A DNA stretch of 64,000 nt from Agriotes lineatus (lineage: Eukaryota; Arthropoda; Insecta; Coleoptera; Elateridae), in contig CALNHX010001034.1 of NCBI GenBank assembly GCA_940337035.1, positions 1 to 64,000 on the forward strand. The letters are read 5' to 3'. Numbering within the stretch: the first letter of the stretch is position 1; each line of letters begins with the position of its first letter. Below the pieces are notes generated by a model. It saw nothing but the letters and a program-made list of their open reading frames with translations. It had not been told where the DNA came from and did no database searches. Position numbers and translations under genes: made by a program. This document shows, in pieces, positions 12,401-25,800 of the stretch.

Positions 12401-14420
12401 ATGCACATCTCGTTTTGTTACAGATTGCAGCATAGCCAGAATGGCGTATTATTGTCCAAACGATTTAGATGGCTTCATGGCACATGTTTGTAGCACAGAC
12501 ATCAGGTTCTGCCAGGAGGTAGGAGCCGATCTCCTCTCGTACCATAACGATTTTTTATAAAATAGACCCCTTAGTATTTCCGATGTCAACTATCAAACGA
12601 TTTTTTTCGTATTTATTTCTATTTTCCGCTACCTATGGATAGTCCCGTTTTATTACAGGAGCACTTGCGTTTTCGCAATTGGTCATGCGGATTATTTGAG
12701 ACAGTTCTGCTTTTCTCTGCTTTCTTGTTGAAGGACAAACTCCTTATTTGACAACTTGATTGTGTCATATTTTAAATATCTTTGGTTGATTTACTGTAAA
12801 TGCGCCCCGAAACCGGCAATGCACAGGTGCAAGGAATCACTCACAAATATAGCTCGGCTACAAACGCTCATGCACATCTCGTTTTGTTACAGATTGCAGC
12901 ATAGCCAGAATGGCGTATTATTGTCCAAACGATTTAGATGGCTTCATGGCACATGTTTGTAGCACAGACATCAGGTTCTGCCAGGAGGTAGGAGCCGATC
13001 TCCTCTCGTACCATAACGATTTTTTATAAAATAGACCCCTTAGTATTTCCGATGTCAACTATCAAACGATTTTTTTCGTATTTATTTCTATTTTCCGCTA
13101 CTTATGGATAGCCCCGTTTTATTACAGGAGCACTTGCGTTTTCGCAATTGGTCATGCGGATTATTTGAGACAGTTCTGCTTTTCTCTGCTTTCTTGTTGA
13201 AGGACAAACTCCTTATTTGACAACTTGATTGTGTCATATTTTAAATATCTTTGGTTGATTTACTGTAAATGCGCCCCGAAACCGGCAATGCACAGGTGCA
13301 AGGAATCACTCACAAATATAGCTCGGCTACAAACGCTCATGCACATCTCGTTTTGTTACAGATTGCAGCATAGCCAGAATGGCGTATTATTGTCCAAACG
13401 ATTTAGATGGCTTCATGGCACATGTTTGTAGCACAGACATCAGGTTCTGCCAGGAGGTAGGAGCCGATCTCCTCTCGTACCATAACGATTTTTTATAAAA
13501 TAGACCCCTTAGTATTTCCGATGTCAACTATCAAACGATTTTTTTCGTATTTATTTCTATTTTCCGCTACTTATGGATAGCCCCGTTTTATTACAGGAGC
13601 ACTTGCGTTTTCGCAATTGGTCATGCTGATTATTTGAGACAGTTCTGCTTTTCTCTGCTTTCTTGTTGAAGGACAAACTCCTTATTTGACAACTTGATTG
13701 TGTCATATTTTAAATATCTTTGGTTGATTTACTGTAAATGCGCCCCGAAACCGGCAATGCACAGGTGCAAGGAATCACTCACAAATATAGCTCGGCTACA
13801 AACGCTCATGCACATCTCGTTTTGTTACAGATTGCAGCATAGCCAGAATGGCGTATTATTGTCCAAACGATTTAGATGGCTTCATGGCACATGTTTGTAG
13901 CACAGACATCAGGTTCTGCCAGGAGGTAGGAGCCGATCTCCTCTCGTACCATAACGATTTTTTATAAAATAGACCCCTTAGTATTTCCGATGTCAACTAT
14001 CAAACGATTTTTTTCGTATTTATTTCTATTTTCCGCTACTTATGGATAGCCCCGTTTTATTACAGGAGCACTTGCGTTTTCGCAATTGGTCATGCGGATT
14101 ATTTGAGACAGTTCTGCTTTTCTCTGCTTTCTTGTTGAAGGACAAACTCCTTATTTGACAACTTGATTGTGTCATATTTTAAATATCTTTGGTTGATTTA
14201 CTGTAAATGCGCCCCGAAACCGGCAATGCACAGGTGCAAGGAATCACTCACAAATATAGCTCGGCTACAAACGCTCATGCACATCTCGTTTTGTTACAGA
14301 TTGCAGCATAGCCAGAATGGCGTATCATTGTCCAAACGATGTAGATGGCTTCATGGCACATGTTTGTAGCACAGACATCAGGTTCTGCCAGGAGGTAGGA
14401 GCCGATCTCCTCTCGTACCA
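6424..14420 (+). repeat. Sub-array B: TCTCG subfamily, 17 of 18 units
   Basis: At the position where most units read CTCCTCGCG, the units from 6440 to 14413 read CTCCTCTCG, except the unit at 7378. All spacings are exactly 469 bp. The first two units also share GGTGGTAGG in place of GGAGGTAGG (near 6420 and 6889). The contiguity of the variant indicates local amplification of one founder block. The same variant recurs only in scattered units in the right arm (near 40513, 41452, 51929, 53793, 55684, 57093, 57561 and 61781). Confidence 0.85.
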
Positions 14421-17400
14421 TAACGATTTTTTATAAAATAGACCCCTTAGTATTTCCGATGTCAACTATCAAACGATTTTTTTCGTATTTATTTCTATTT
14501 TCCGCTACTTATGGATAGCCCCGTTTTATTACAGGAGCACTTGCGTTTTCGCAATTGGTCATGCGGATTATTTGAGACAGTTCTGCTTTTCTCTGCTTTC
14601 TTGTTGAAGGACAAACTCCTTATTTGACAACTTGATTGTGTCATATTTTAAATATCTTTGGTTGATTTACTGTAAATGCGCCCCGAAACCGGCAATGCAC
14701 AGGTGCAAGGAATCACTCACAAATATAGCTCGGCTACAAACGCTCATGCACATCTCGTTCTGTTACAGATTGCAGCATAGCCAGAATGGCGTATTATTGT
14801 CCAAACGATTTAGATGGCTTCATGGCACATGTTTGTAGCACAGACATCAGGTTCTGCCAGGAGGTAGGAGCCGATCTCCTCGCGGACCATAACGATTTTT
14901 TATAAAATAGACCCCTTAGTATTTCCGATGTCAACTATCAAACGATTTTTTTCGTATTTATTTCTATTTTCCGCTACTTATGGATAGCCCCGTTTTATTA
15001 CAGGAGCACTTGCGTTTTCGCAATTGGTCATGCGGATTATTTGAGACAGTTCTGCTTTTCTCTGCTTTCTTGTTGAAGGACAAACTCCTTATTTGACAAC
15101 TTGATTGTGTCATATTTTAAATATCTTTGGTTGATTTACTGTAAATGCGCCCCGAAACCGGCAATGCACAGGTGCAAGGAATCACTCAGAAATATAGCTC
15201 GGCTACAAACGCTCATGCACATCTCGTTTTGTTACAGATTACAGCATAGCCAGAATGGCGTATTATTGTCCAAATGATTTAGATGGCTTCATGGCACATG
15301 TTTGTAGCACAGACATCAGGTTCTGCCAGGAGGTAGGAGCCGATCTCCTCGCGTACCATAACGATTTTTTATAAAATAGACCCCTTAGTATTTCCGATGT
15401 CAACTATCAAACGATTTTTTTCGTATTTATTTCTATTTTCCGCTACTTATGGATAGCCCCGTTTTATTACAGGAGCACTTGCGTTTTCGCAATTGGTCAT
15501 GCGGATTATTTGAGACGGTTCTGCTTTTCTATGCTTTCTTGTTGAAGGACAAACTCCTTATTTGACAACTTGATTGTGTCATATTTTAAATATCTTTCGT
15601 TGATTTACTGTAAATGCGCCCCGAAACCGGCAATGCACAGGTGCAAGGAATCACTCACAAATATAGCTCGGCTACAAACGCTCATGCACATCTCGTTTTG
15701 TTACAGATTGCAGCATAGCCAGAATGGCATATTATTGTCCAAACGATTTAGATGGCTTCATGGCACATGTTTGTAGCACAGACATCAGGTTCTGCCAGGA
15801 GGTAGGAGCCGATCTCCTCGCGTACCATAACGATTTTTTATAAAATAGACCCCTTAGTATTTCCGATGTCAACTATCAAACGATTTTTTTCGTATTTATT
15901 TCTATTTTCCGCTACTTATGGATAGCCCCGTTTTATTACAGGAGCACTTGCGTTTTCGCAATTGGTCATGCGGATTATTTGAGACAGTTCTGCTTTTCTC
16001 TGCTTTCTTGTTGAAGGACAAACTCCTTATTTGACAACTTGATTGTGTCATATTTTAAATATCTTTGGTTGATTTACTGTAAATGCGCCCCGAAACCGGC
16101 AATGCACAGGTGCAAGGAATCACTCACAAATAGAGCTCGGCTACAAACGCTCATGCACATCTCGTTTTGTTACAGATTGCAGCATAGCCAGAATGGCGTA
16201 TTATTGTCCAAATGATTTAGATGGCTTCATGGCACATGTTTGTAGCACAGACATCAGGTTCTGCCAGGAGGTAGGAGCCGATCTCCTCGCGTACCATAAC
16301 GATTTTTTATAAAATAGACCCCTTAGTATTTCCGATGTCAACTATCAAACGATTTTTTTCGTATTTATTTCTATTTTCCGCTACTTATGGATAGCCCCGT
16401 TTTATTACAGGAGCACTTGCGTTTTCGCAATTGGTCATGCGGATTATTTGAGACAGTTCTGTTTTTCTCTGCTTTCTTGTTGAAGGACAAACTCCTTATT
16501 TGACAACTTGATTGTGTCATATTTTAAATATCTTTGGTTGATTTACTGTAAATGCGCCCCGAAACCGGCAATGCACAGGTGCAAGGAATCACTCACAAAT
16601 ATAGCTCGGCTACAAACGCTCATGCACATCTCGTTTTGTTACAGATTGCAGCATAGCCAGAATGGCTTATTATTGTCCAAACGATTTAGATGGCTTCATG
16701 GCACATGTTTGTAGCACAGACATCAGGTTCTGCCAGGAGGTAGGAGCCGATCTCCTCGCGTACCATAACGATTTTTTATAAAATAGACCCCTTAGTATTT
16801 CCGATGTCAACTATCAAACGATTTTTTTCGTATTTATTTCTATTTTCCGCTACTTATGGATAGCCCCGTTTTATTACAGGAGCACTTGCGTTTTCGCAAT
16901 TGGTCATGCGGATTATTTGAGACAGTTCTGCTTTTCTCTGCTTTCTTGTTGAAGGACAAACTCCTTATTTGACAACTTGATTGTGTCATATTTTAAATAT
17001 CTTTGGTTGATTTACTGTAAATGCGCCCCGAAACCGGCAATGCGCAGGTGCAAGGAATCACTCACAAATATAGCTCGGCTACAAACGCTTATGCACATCT
17101 CGTTTTGTTACAGATTGCAGCATAGCCAGAATGGCTTATTATTGTCCAAACGATTTAGATGGCTTCATGGCACATGTTTGTAGCACAGACATCAGGTTCT
17201 GCCAGGAGGTAGGAGCCGATCTCCTCGCGTACCATAACGATTTTTTATATAATAGACCCCTTAGTATTTCCGATGTCAACTATCAAACGATTTTTTTCGT
17301 ATTTATTTCTATTTTCCGCTACTTATGGATAGCCCCGTTTTATTACAGGAGCACTTGCGTTTTCGCAATTGGTCATGCGGATTATTTGAGACAGTTCTGC

Positions 17401-20400
17401 TTTTCTCTGCTTTCTTGTTGAAGGACAAACTCCTTATTTGACAACTTGATTGTGTCATATTTTAAATATCTTTGGTTGATTTACTGTAAATGCGCCCCGA
17501 AACCGGCAATGCACAGGTGCAAGGAATCACTCACAAATAGAGCTCGGCTACAAACGCTCATGCACATCTCGTTTTGTTACAGATTGCAGCATAGCCAGAA
17601 TGGCGTATTATTGTCCAAATGATTTAGATGGCTTCATGGCACATGTTTGTAGCACAGACATCAGGTTCTGCCAGGAGGTAGGAGCCGATCTCCTCGCGTA
17701 CCATAACGATTTTTTATAAAATAGACCCCTTAGTATTTCCGATGTCAACTATCAAACGATTTTTTTCGTATTTATTTCTATTTTCCGCTACTTATGGATA
17801 GCCCCGTTTTATTACAGGAGCACTTGCGTTTTCGCAATTGGTCATGCGGATTATTTGAGACAGTTCTGCTTTTCTCTGCTTTCTTGTTGAAGGACAAACT
17901 CCTTATTTGACAACTTGATTGTGTCATATTTTAAATATCTTTGGTTGATTTACTGTAAATGCGCCCCGAAACCGGCAATGCACAGGTGCAAGGAATCACT
18001 CACAAATAGAGCTCGGCTACAAACGCTCATGCACATCTCGTTTTGTTACAGATTGCAGCATAGCCAGAATGGCGTATTATTGTCCAAATGATTTAGATGG
18101 CTTCATGGCACATGTTTGTAGCACAGACATCAGGTTCTGCCAGGAGGTAGGAGCCGATCTCCTCGCGTACCATAACGATTTTTTATAAAATAGACCCCTT
18201 AGTATTTCCGATGTCAACTATCAAACGATTTTTTTCGTATTTATTTCTATTTTCCGCTACTTATGGATAGCCCCGTTTTATTACAGGAGCACTTGCGTTT
18301 TCGCAATTGGTCATGCGGATTATTTGAGACAGTTCTGCTTTTCTCTGCTTTTTTGTTGAAGGACAACCTCCTTATTTGACAACTTGATTGTGTCATATTT
18401 TAAATATCTTTGGTTGATTTACTGTAAATGCGCCCCGAAACCGGCAATGCACAGGTGCAAGGAATCACTCACAAATATAGCTCGGCTACAAACGCTCATG
18501 CACATCTCGTTTTGTTACAGATTGCAGCATAGCCAGAATGGCGTATTATTGTCCAAATGATTTAGATGGCTTCATGGCACATGTTTGTAGCACAGACATC
18601 AGGTTCTGCCAGGAGGTAGGAGCCGATCTCCTCGCGTACCATAACGATTTTTTATAAAATAGACCCCTTAGTATTTCCGATGTCAACTATCAAACGATTT
18701 TTTTCGTATTTATTTCTATTTTCCGCTACTTATGGATAGCCCCGTTTTATTACAAGAGCACTTGCGTTTTCGCAATTGCTCATGCGGATTATTTGAGACA
18801 GTTCTGCTTTTCTCTGCTTTCTTGTTGAAGGACAAACTCCTTATTTGACAACTTGATTGTGTCATATTTTAAATATCTTTGGTTGATTTACTGTAAATGC
18901 GCCCCGAAACCGGCAATGCACAGGTGCAAGGAATCACTCACATATATAGCTCGGCTACAAACGCTCATGCACATCTCGTTTTGTTACAGATTGCAGCATA
19001 GCCAGAATGGCGTATTATTGTCCAAACGATTTAGATGGCTTCATGGCACATGTTTGTAGCACCGACATCAGGTTCTGCCAGGAGGTAGGAGCCGATCTCC
19101 TCGCGTACCATAACGATTTTTTATAAAATAGACCCCTTAGTATTTCCGATGTCAACTATCAAACGATTTTTTTCGTATTTATTTCTATTTTCCGTTACTT
19201 ATGGATAGCCCCGTTTTATTACAGGAGCACTTGCGTTTTCGCAATTGGTAATGCGGATTATTTGAGACAGTTCTGCTTTTCTCTGCTTTTTTGTTGAAGG
19301 ACAAACTCCTTATTTGACAACTTGATTGTGTCATATTTTAAATATCTTTGGTTGATTTACTGTAAATGCGCCCCGAAACCGGCAATGCACAGGTGCAAGG
19401 AATCACTCGCAAATATAGCTCGGCTACAAACGCTCATGCACATCTCGTATTGTTACAGATTGCAGCATAGCCAGAATGGCGTATTATTGTCCAAATGATT
19501 TAGATGGCTTCATGGCACATGTTTGTAGCACAGACATCAGGTTCTGCCAGGAGGTAGGAGCCGATCTCCTCGCGTACCATAACGATTTTTTATAAAATAG
19601 ACCCCTTAGTATTTCCGATGTCAACTATCAAACGATTTTTTTCGTATTTATTTCTATTTTCCGCTACTTATAGATAGCCCCGTTTTATTACAGGAGCACT
19701 TGCGTTTTCGCAATTGGTCATGCGGATTATTTGAGACAGTTCTGCTTTTCTCTGCTTTCTTGTTGAAGGACAAACTCCTTATTTGACAACTTGATTGTGT
19801 CATATTTTAAATATCTTTGGTTGATTTACTGTAAATGCGCCCCGAAACCGGCAATGCACAGGTGCAAGGAATCACTCAGAAATATAGCTCGGCTACAAAC
19901 GCTCATGCACATCTCGTTTTGTTACAGATTGCAGCATAGCCAGAATGGCGTATTATTGTCCAAATGATTTAGATGGCTTCATGGCACATGTTTGTAGCAC
20001 AGACATCAGGTTCTGCCAGGAGGTAGGAGCCGATCTCCTCGCGTACCATAACGATTTTTTATAAAATAGACCCCTTAGTATTTCCGATGTCAACTATCAA
20101 ACGATTTTTTTCGTATTTATTTCTATTTTCCGCTACTTATGGATAGCCCCGTTTTATTACAGGAGCACTTGCGTTTTCGCAATTGGTCATGCGGATTATT
20201 TGAGACAGTTCTGCTTTTCTCTGCTTTCTTGTTGAAGGACAAACTCCTTATTTGACAACTTGATTGTGTCATATTTTAAATATCTTTGGTTGATTTACTG
20301 TAAATGCGCCCCGAAACCGGCAATGCACAGGTGCAAGGAATCACTCAGAAATATAGCTCGGCTACAAACGCTCATGCACATCTCGTTTTGTTACAGATTG

Positions 20401-22740
20401 CAGCATAGCCAGAATGGCGTATTATTGTCCAAATGATTTAGATGGCTTCATGGCACATGTTTGTAGCACAGACATCAGGTTCTGCCAGGAGGTAGGAGCC
20501 GATCTCCTCGCGTACCATAACGATTTTTTATAAAATAGACCCCTTAGTATTTCCGATGTCAACTATCAAACGATTTTTTTCGTATTTATTTCTATTTTCC
20601 GCTACTTATGGATAGCCCCGTTTTATTACAGGAGCACTTGCGTTTTCGCAATTGGTCATGCGGATTATTTGAGACAGTTCTGCTTTTCTCTGCTTTCTTG
20701 TTGAAGGACAAACTCCTTATTTGACAACTTGATTGTGTCATATTTTAAATATCTTTGGTTGATTTACTGTAAATGCGCCCCGAAACCGGCAATGCACAGG
20801 TGCAAGGAATCACTCACAAATATAGCTCGGCTACAAACGCTCATGCACATCTCGTTTTGTTACAGATTGCAGCATAGCCAGAATGGCGTATTATTGTCCA
20901 AATGATTTAGATGGCTTCATGGCACATGTTTGTAGCACAGACATCAGGTTCTGCCAGGAGGTAGGAGCCGATCTCCTCGCGTACCATAACGATTTTTTAT
21001 AAAATAGACCCCTTAGTATTTCCGATGTCAACTATCAAACTATTTTTTTCGTATTTATTTCTATTTTCCGCTACTTATGGATAGCCCCGTTTTATTACAG
21101 GAGCACTTGCGTTTTCGCAATTGGTCATGCGGATTATTTGAGACAGTTCTGCTTTTCTCTGCTTTCTTGTTGAAGGACAAACTCCTTATTTGACAACTTG
21201 ATTGTGTCATATTTTAAATATCTTTGGTTGATTTACTGTAAATGCGCCCCGAAACCGGCAATGCACAGGTGCAAGGAATCACTCACAAATATAGCTCGGC
21301 TACAAACGCTCATGCACATCTCGTTTTGTTACAGATTGCAGCATAGCCAGAATGGCATATTATTGTCCAAACGATTTAGATGGCTTCATGGCACATGTTT
21401 GTAGCACAGACATCAGGTTCTGCCAGGAGGTAGGAGCCGATCTCCTCGCGTACCATAACGATTTTTTATAAAATAGACCCCTTAGTATTTCCGATGTCAA
21501 CTATCAAACGATTTTTTTCGTATTTATTTCTATTTTCCGCTACTTATGGATAGCCCCGTTTTATTACAGGAGCACTTGCGTTTTCGCAATTGGTCATGCG
21601 GATTATTTGAGACAGTTCTGCTTTTCTCTGCTTTCTTGTTGAAGGACAAACTCCTTATTTGACAACTTGATTGTGTCATATTTTAAATATCTTTGGTTGA
21701 TTTACTGTAAATGCGCCCCGAAACCGGCAATGCGCAGGTGCAAGGAATCACTCACAAATATAGCTCGGCTACAAACGCTCATGCACATCTCGTTTTGTTA
21801 CAGATTGCAGCATAGCCAGAATGGCATATTATTGTCCAAACGATTTAGATGGCTTCATGGCACATGTTTGTAGCACAGACATCAGGTTCTGCCAGGAGGT
21901 AGGAGCCGATCTCCTCGCGTACCATAACGATTTTTTATAAAATAGACCCCTTAGTATTTCCGATGTCAACTATCAAACGATTTTTTTCGTATTTATTTCT
22001 ATTTTCCGCTACTTATGGATAGCCCCGTTTTATTACAGGAGCACTTGCGTTTTCGCAATTGGTCATGCGGATTATTTGAGACAGTTCTGCTTTTCTCTGC
22101 TTTCTTGTTGAAGGACAAACTCCTTATTTGACAACTTGATTGTGTCATATTTTAAATATCTTTGGTTGATTTACTGTAAATGCGCCCCGAAACCGGCAAT
22201 GCACAGGTGCAAGGAATCACTCACAAATAGAGCTCGGCTACAAACGCTCATGCACATCTCGTTTTGTTACAGATTGCAGCATAGCCAGAATGGCGTATTA
22301 TTGTCCAAATGATTTAGATGGCTTCATGGCACATGTTTGTAGCACAGACATCAGGTTCTGCCAGGAGGTAGGAGCCGATCTCCTCGCGTACCATAACGAT
22401 TTTTTATAAAATAGACCCCTTAGTATTTCCGATGTCAACTATCAAACGATTTTTTTCGTATTTATTTCTATTTTCCGCTACTTATGGATAGCTCCGTTTT
22501 ATTACAGGAGCACTTGCGTTTTCGCAATTGGTCATGCGGATTATTTGAGACAGTTCTGCTTTTCTCTGCTTTCTTGTTGAAGGACAAACTCCTTATTTGA
22601 CAACTTGATTGTGTCATATTTTAAATATCTTTGGTTGATTTACTGTAAATGCGCCCCGAAACCGGCAATGCACAGGTGCAAGGAATCACTCACAAATATA
22701 GCTCGGCTACAAACGCTCATGCACATCTCGTTTTGTTACA
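14421..22740 (+). repeat. Sub-array C: mixed units with a 10-monomer higher-order offset
   Basis: C and T forms of the CpG site alternate here. Rare markers recur 4690 bp apart, exactly ten monomers: CTCAGAAAT at 15188 and 19878, ATGCGCAGG near 17042 and 21732, and TAGAGCTCGG at 17538 and 22228. Other units between do not match at that offset, so the higher-order repeat is partial or eroded by conversion. No gene is present. Confidence 0.75.
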
Positions 22741-22748
22741 GATTGCAG

Positions 22749-22851
22749 GAGAGCCAGCATGGCATACTTCTCGCCAAAGGATTTGGATTGCTTCATGCCG
22801 CATCTGCCTAAGGCGGACACCAAGTTTCGCCTACAGGTAGGAGCGGATCTA
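22749..22851 (+). other. Highly divergent patch inside one monomer (probable conversion tract)
   Basis: By position-by-position comparison I count about 31 substitutions and no indel over 103 bp, against a handful at most in a normal 469-bp unit. The flanks on both sides return at once to the array consensus. The right flank has GTCCGC in place of TTCCGC near 22941 and is otherwise ordinary. The patch coincides with the CLASP-like frame. Such a sharp-edged mosaic is best explained by ectopic conversion or template switching from a related sequence, most simply the CLASP gene, a retrocopy of it, or a diverged satellite family. Confidence 0.85.
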
Positions 22852-22878
22852 CTCGCGTACCATAACGATTTTTTATAA
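22759..22878 (+). pseudogene. Better-preserved CLASP N-terminal fragment
   Basis: ATG at 22759 (context CCAGCATGG) opens 39 codons to TAA at 22876-22878. The peptide contains SPKDLDCFMPHLPKAD, then TKFRLQVGADLLAY. From memory, CLASP proteins start alike: Drosophila Orbit/MAST has MAY, P-DLDGF, then PKAD and a QLAEDL segment, and human CLASP1 has RLQVGQELIDYFSD. The match covers about residues 1-37; CLASPs are usually over 1,000 residues, so only the first helix of TOG1 is present and the frame ends in satellite sequence. CLASPs stabilise microtubule plus ends and act at kinetochores. Every difference from the consensus relic keeps the frame open. I infer a captured gene fragment, not an expressed gene. 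The identification rests on recall, not on a search. Confidence 0.72.
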
Positions 22879-25800
22879 AATAGACCCCTTAGTATTTCCG
22901 ATGTCAACTATCAAACGATTTTTTTCGTATTTATTTCTATTGTCCGCTACTTATGGATAGCCCCGTTTTATTACAGGAGCACTTGCGTTTTCGCAATTGG
23001 TCATGCGGATTATTTGAGACAGTTCTGCTTTTCTCTGCTTTCTTGTTGAAGGACAAACTCCTTATTTGACAACTTGATTGTGTCATATTTTAAATATCTT
23101 TGGTTGATTTACTGTAAATGCGCCCCGAAACCGGCAATGCACAGGTGCAAGGAATCACTCACAAATATAGCTCGGCTACAAACGCTCATGCACATCTCCT
23201 TTTGTTACAGATTGCAGCATAGCCAGAATGGCGTATTATTGTCCAAATGATTTAGATGGCTTCATGGCACATGTTTGTAGCACAGACATCAGGTTCTGCC
23301 AGGAGGTAGGAGCCGATCTCCTCGCGTACCATAACGATTTTTTATAAAATAGACCCCTTAGTATTTCCGATGTCAACTATCAAACGATTTTTTTCGTATT
23401 TATTTCTATTTTCCGCTACTTATGGATAGCCCCGTTTTATTACAGGAGCACTTGCGTTTTCGCAATTGGTCATGCGGTTTATTTGAGACAGTTCTGCTTT
23501 TTTCTGCTTTCTTGTTGAAGGACAAACTCCTTATTTGACAACTTGATTGTGTCATATTTTAAATATCTTTGGTTGATTTACTGTAAATGCGCCCCGAAAC
23601 CGGCAATGCACAGGTGCAAGGAATCACTCACAAATATAGCTCGGCTACAAACGCTCATGCACATCTCGTTTTGTTACAGATTGCAGCATAGCCAGAATGG
23701 CGTATTATTGTCCAAATGATTTAGATGGCTTCATGGCACATGTTTGTAGCACAGACATCAGGTTCTGCCAGGAGGTAGGAGCCGATCTCCTCGCGTACCA
23801 TAACGATTTTTTATAAAATAGACCCCTTAGTATGTCCGATGTCAACTATCAAACGATTTTTTCGTATTTATTTCTATTTTCCGCTACTTATGGATAGCCC
23901 CGTTTTATTACAGGAGCACTTGCGTTTTCGCAATTGGTCATGCGGATTATTTGAGACAGTTCTGCTTTTCTCTGCTTTCTTGTTGAAGGACAAACTCCTT
24001 ATTTGACAACTTGATTGTGTCATATTTTAAATATCTTTGGTTGATTTACTGTAAATGCGCCCCGAAACCGGCAATGCACAGGTGCAAGGAATCACTCACA
24101 AATATAGCTCGGCTACAAACGCTCATGCACATCTCGTTTTGTTACAGATTGCAGCATAGCCAGAATGGCGTATTATTGTCCAAACGATTTAGATGGCTTC
24201 ATGGCACATGTTTGTAGCACAGACATCAGGTTCTGCCAGGAGGTAGGAGCCGATCTCCTCGCGTACCATAACGATTTGTTATAAAATAGACCCCTTAGTA
24301 TTTCCGATGTCAACTATCAAACGATTTTTTTCGTATTTATTTCTGTTTTCCGCTACTTATGGATAGCCCCGTTTTATTACAGGAGCACTTGCGTTTTCGC
24401 AATTGGTCATGCGGATTATTTGAGACAGTTCTGCTTTTCTCTGCTTTCTTGTTGAAGGACAAACTCCTTATTTGACAACTTGATTGTGTCATATTTTAAA
24501 TATCTTTGGTTGATTTACTGTAAATGCGCCCCGAAACCGGCAATGCACAGGTGCAAGGAATCACTCACAAATATAGCTCGGCTACAAACGCTCATGCACA
24601 TTTCGTTTTGTTACAGATTGCAGCATAGCCAGAATGGCGTATTATTGTCCAAACGATTTAGATGGCTTCATGGCACATGTTTGTAGCACAGACATCAATT
24701 TCTGCCAGGAGGTAGGAGCCGATCTCCTCGCGTACCATAACGATTTTTTATAAAACAGACCCCTTAGTATTTCCGATGTCAACTATCAAACGATTTTTTT
24801 CGTATTTATTTCTATTTTCCGCTACTTATGGATAGCCCCGTTTTATTACAGGAGCACTTGCGTTTTCGCAATTGGTCATGCGGATTATTTGAGACAGTTC
24901 TGCTTTTCTCTGCTTTCTTGTTGAAGGACAAACTCCTTATTTGACAACTTGATTGTGTCATATTTTAAATATCTTTGGTTGATTTACTGTAAATGCGCCC
25001 CGAAACCGGAAATGCACTTGTGCAAGGAATCACTCACAAATATAGCTCGGCTACAAACGCTCATGCACATCTCGTTTTGTTACAGATTGCAGCATAGCCA
25101 GAATGGCGTATTATTGTCCAAACGATTTAGATGGCTTCATGGCACATGTTTGTAGCACAGACATCAATTTCTGCCAGGAGGTAGGAGCCGATCTCCTCGC
25201 GTACCATAACGATTTTTTATAAAATAGACCCCTTAGTATTTCCGATGTCAACTATCAAACGATTTTTTTCGTATTTATTTCTATTTTCCGCTACTTATGG
25301 ATAGCCCCGTTTTATTACAGGAGCACTTGCGTTTTCGCAATTGGTCATGCGGATTATTTGAGACAGTTCTGCTTTTCTCTGCTTTCTTGTTGAAGGACAA
25401 ATTCCTTATTTGACAACTTGATTGTGTCATATTTTAAATATCTTTGGTTGATTTACTGTAAATGCGCCCCGAAACCGGCAATGCACAGGTGCAAGGAATC
25501 ACTCACAAATATAGCTCGGCTACAAACGCTCATGCACATCTTGTTTTGTTACAGATTGCAGCATAGCCAGAATGGCGTATTATTGTCCAAATGATTTAGA
25601 TGGCTTCATGGCACATGTTTGTAGCACAGACATCAGGTTCTGCCAGGAGGTAGGAGACGATCTCCTCGCGTACCATAACGATTTTTTATAAAATAGACCC
25701 CTTAGTATTTCCGATGTCAACTATCAAACGATTTTTTTCGTATTTATTTCTATTTTCCGCTACTTATGGATAGCCCCGTTTTATTACAGGAGCACTTGCG

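Noticed and set aside
17131..17421. A 96-codon open frame
   Set aside because: It is the relic frame extended because TATAAAATAG reads TATATAATAG in this unit, removing the usual TAA. The added residues are satellite sequence.
22836..22845. Splice donor CAG-GTAGGA within the CLASP-like patch
   Set aside because: The match is good, but the CLASP-like peptide continues through it (LQVGADLLAY), so it is probably coding sequence and not an exon end.
22649..22907. Further open frames over the divergent patch, including one on the - strand
   Set aside because: Only the frame from 22759 aligns with the consensus relic frame and resembles a known protein; the others are overlaps in other frames.
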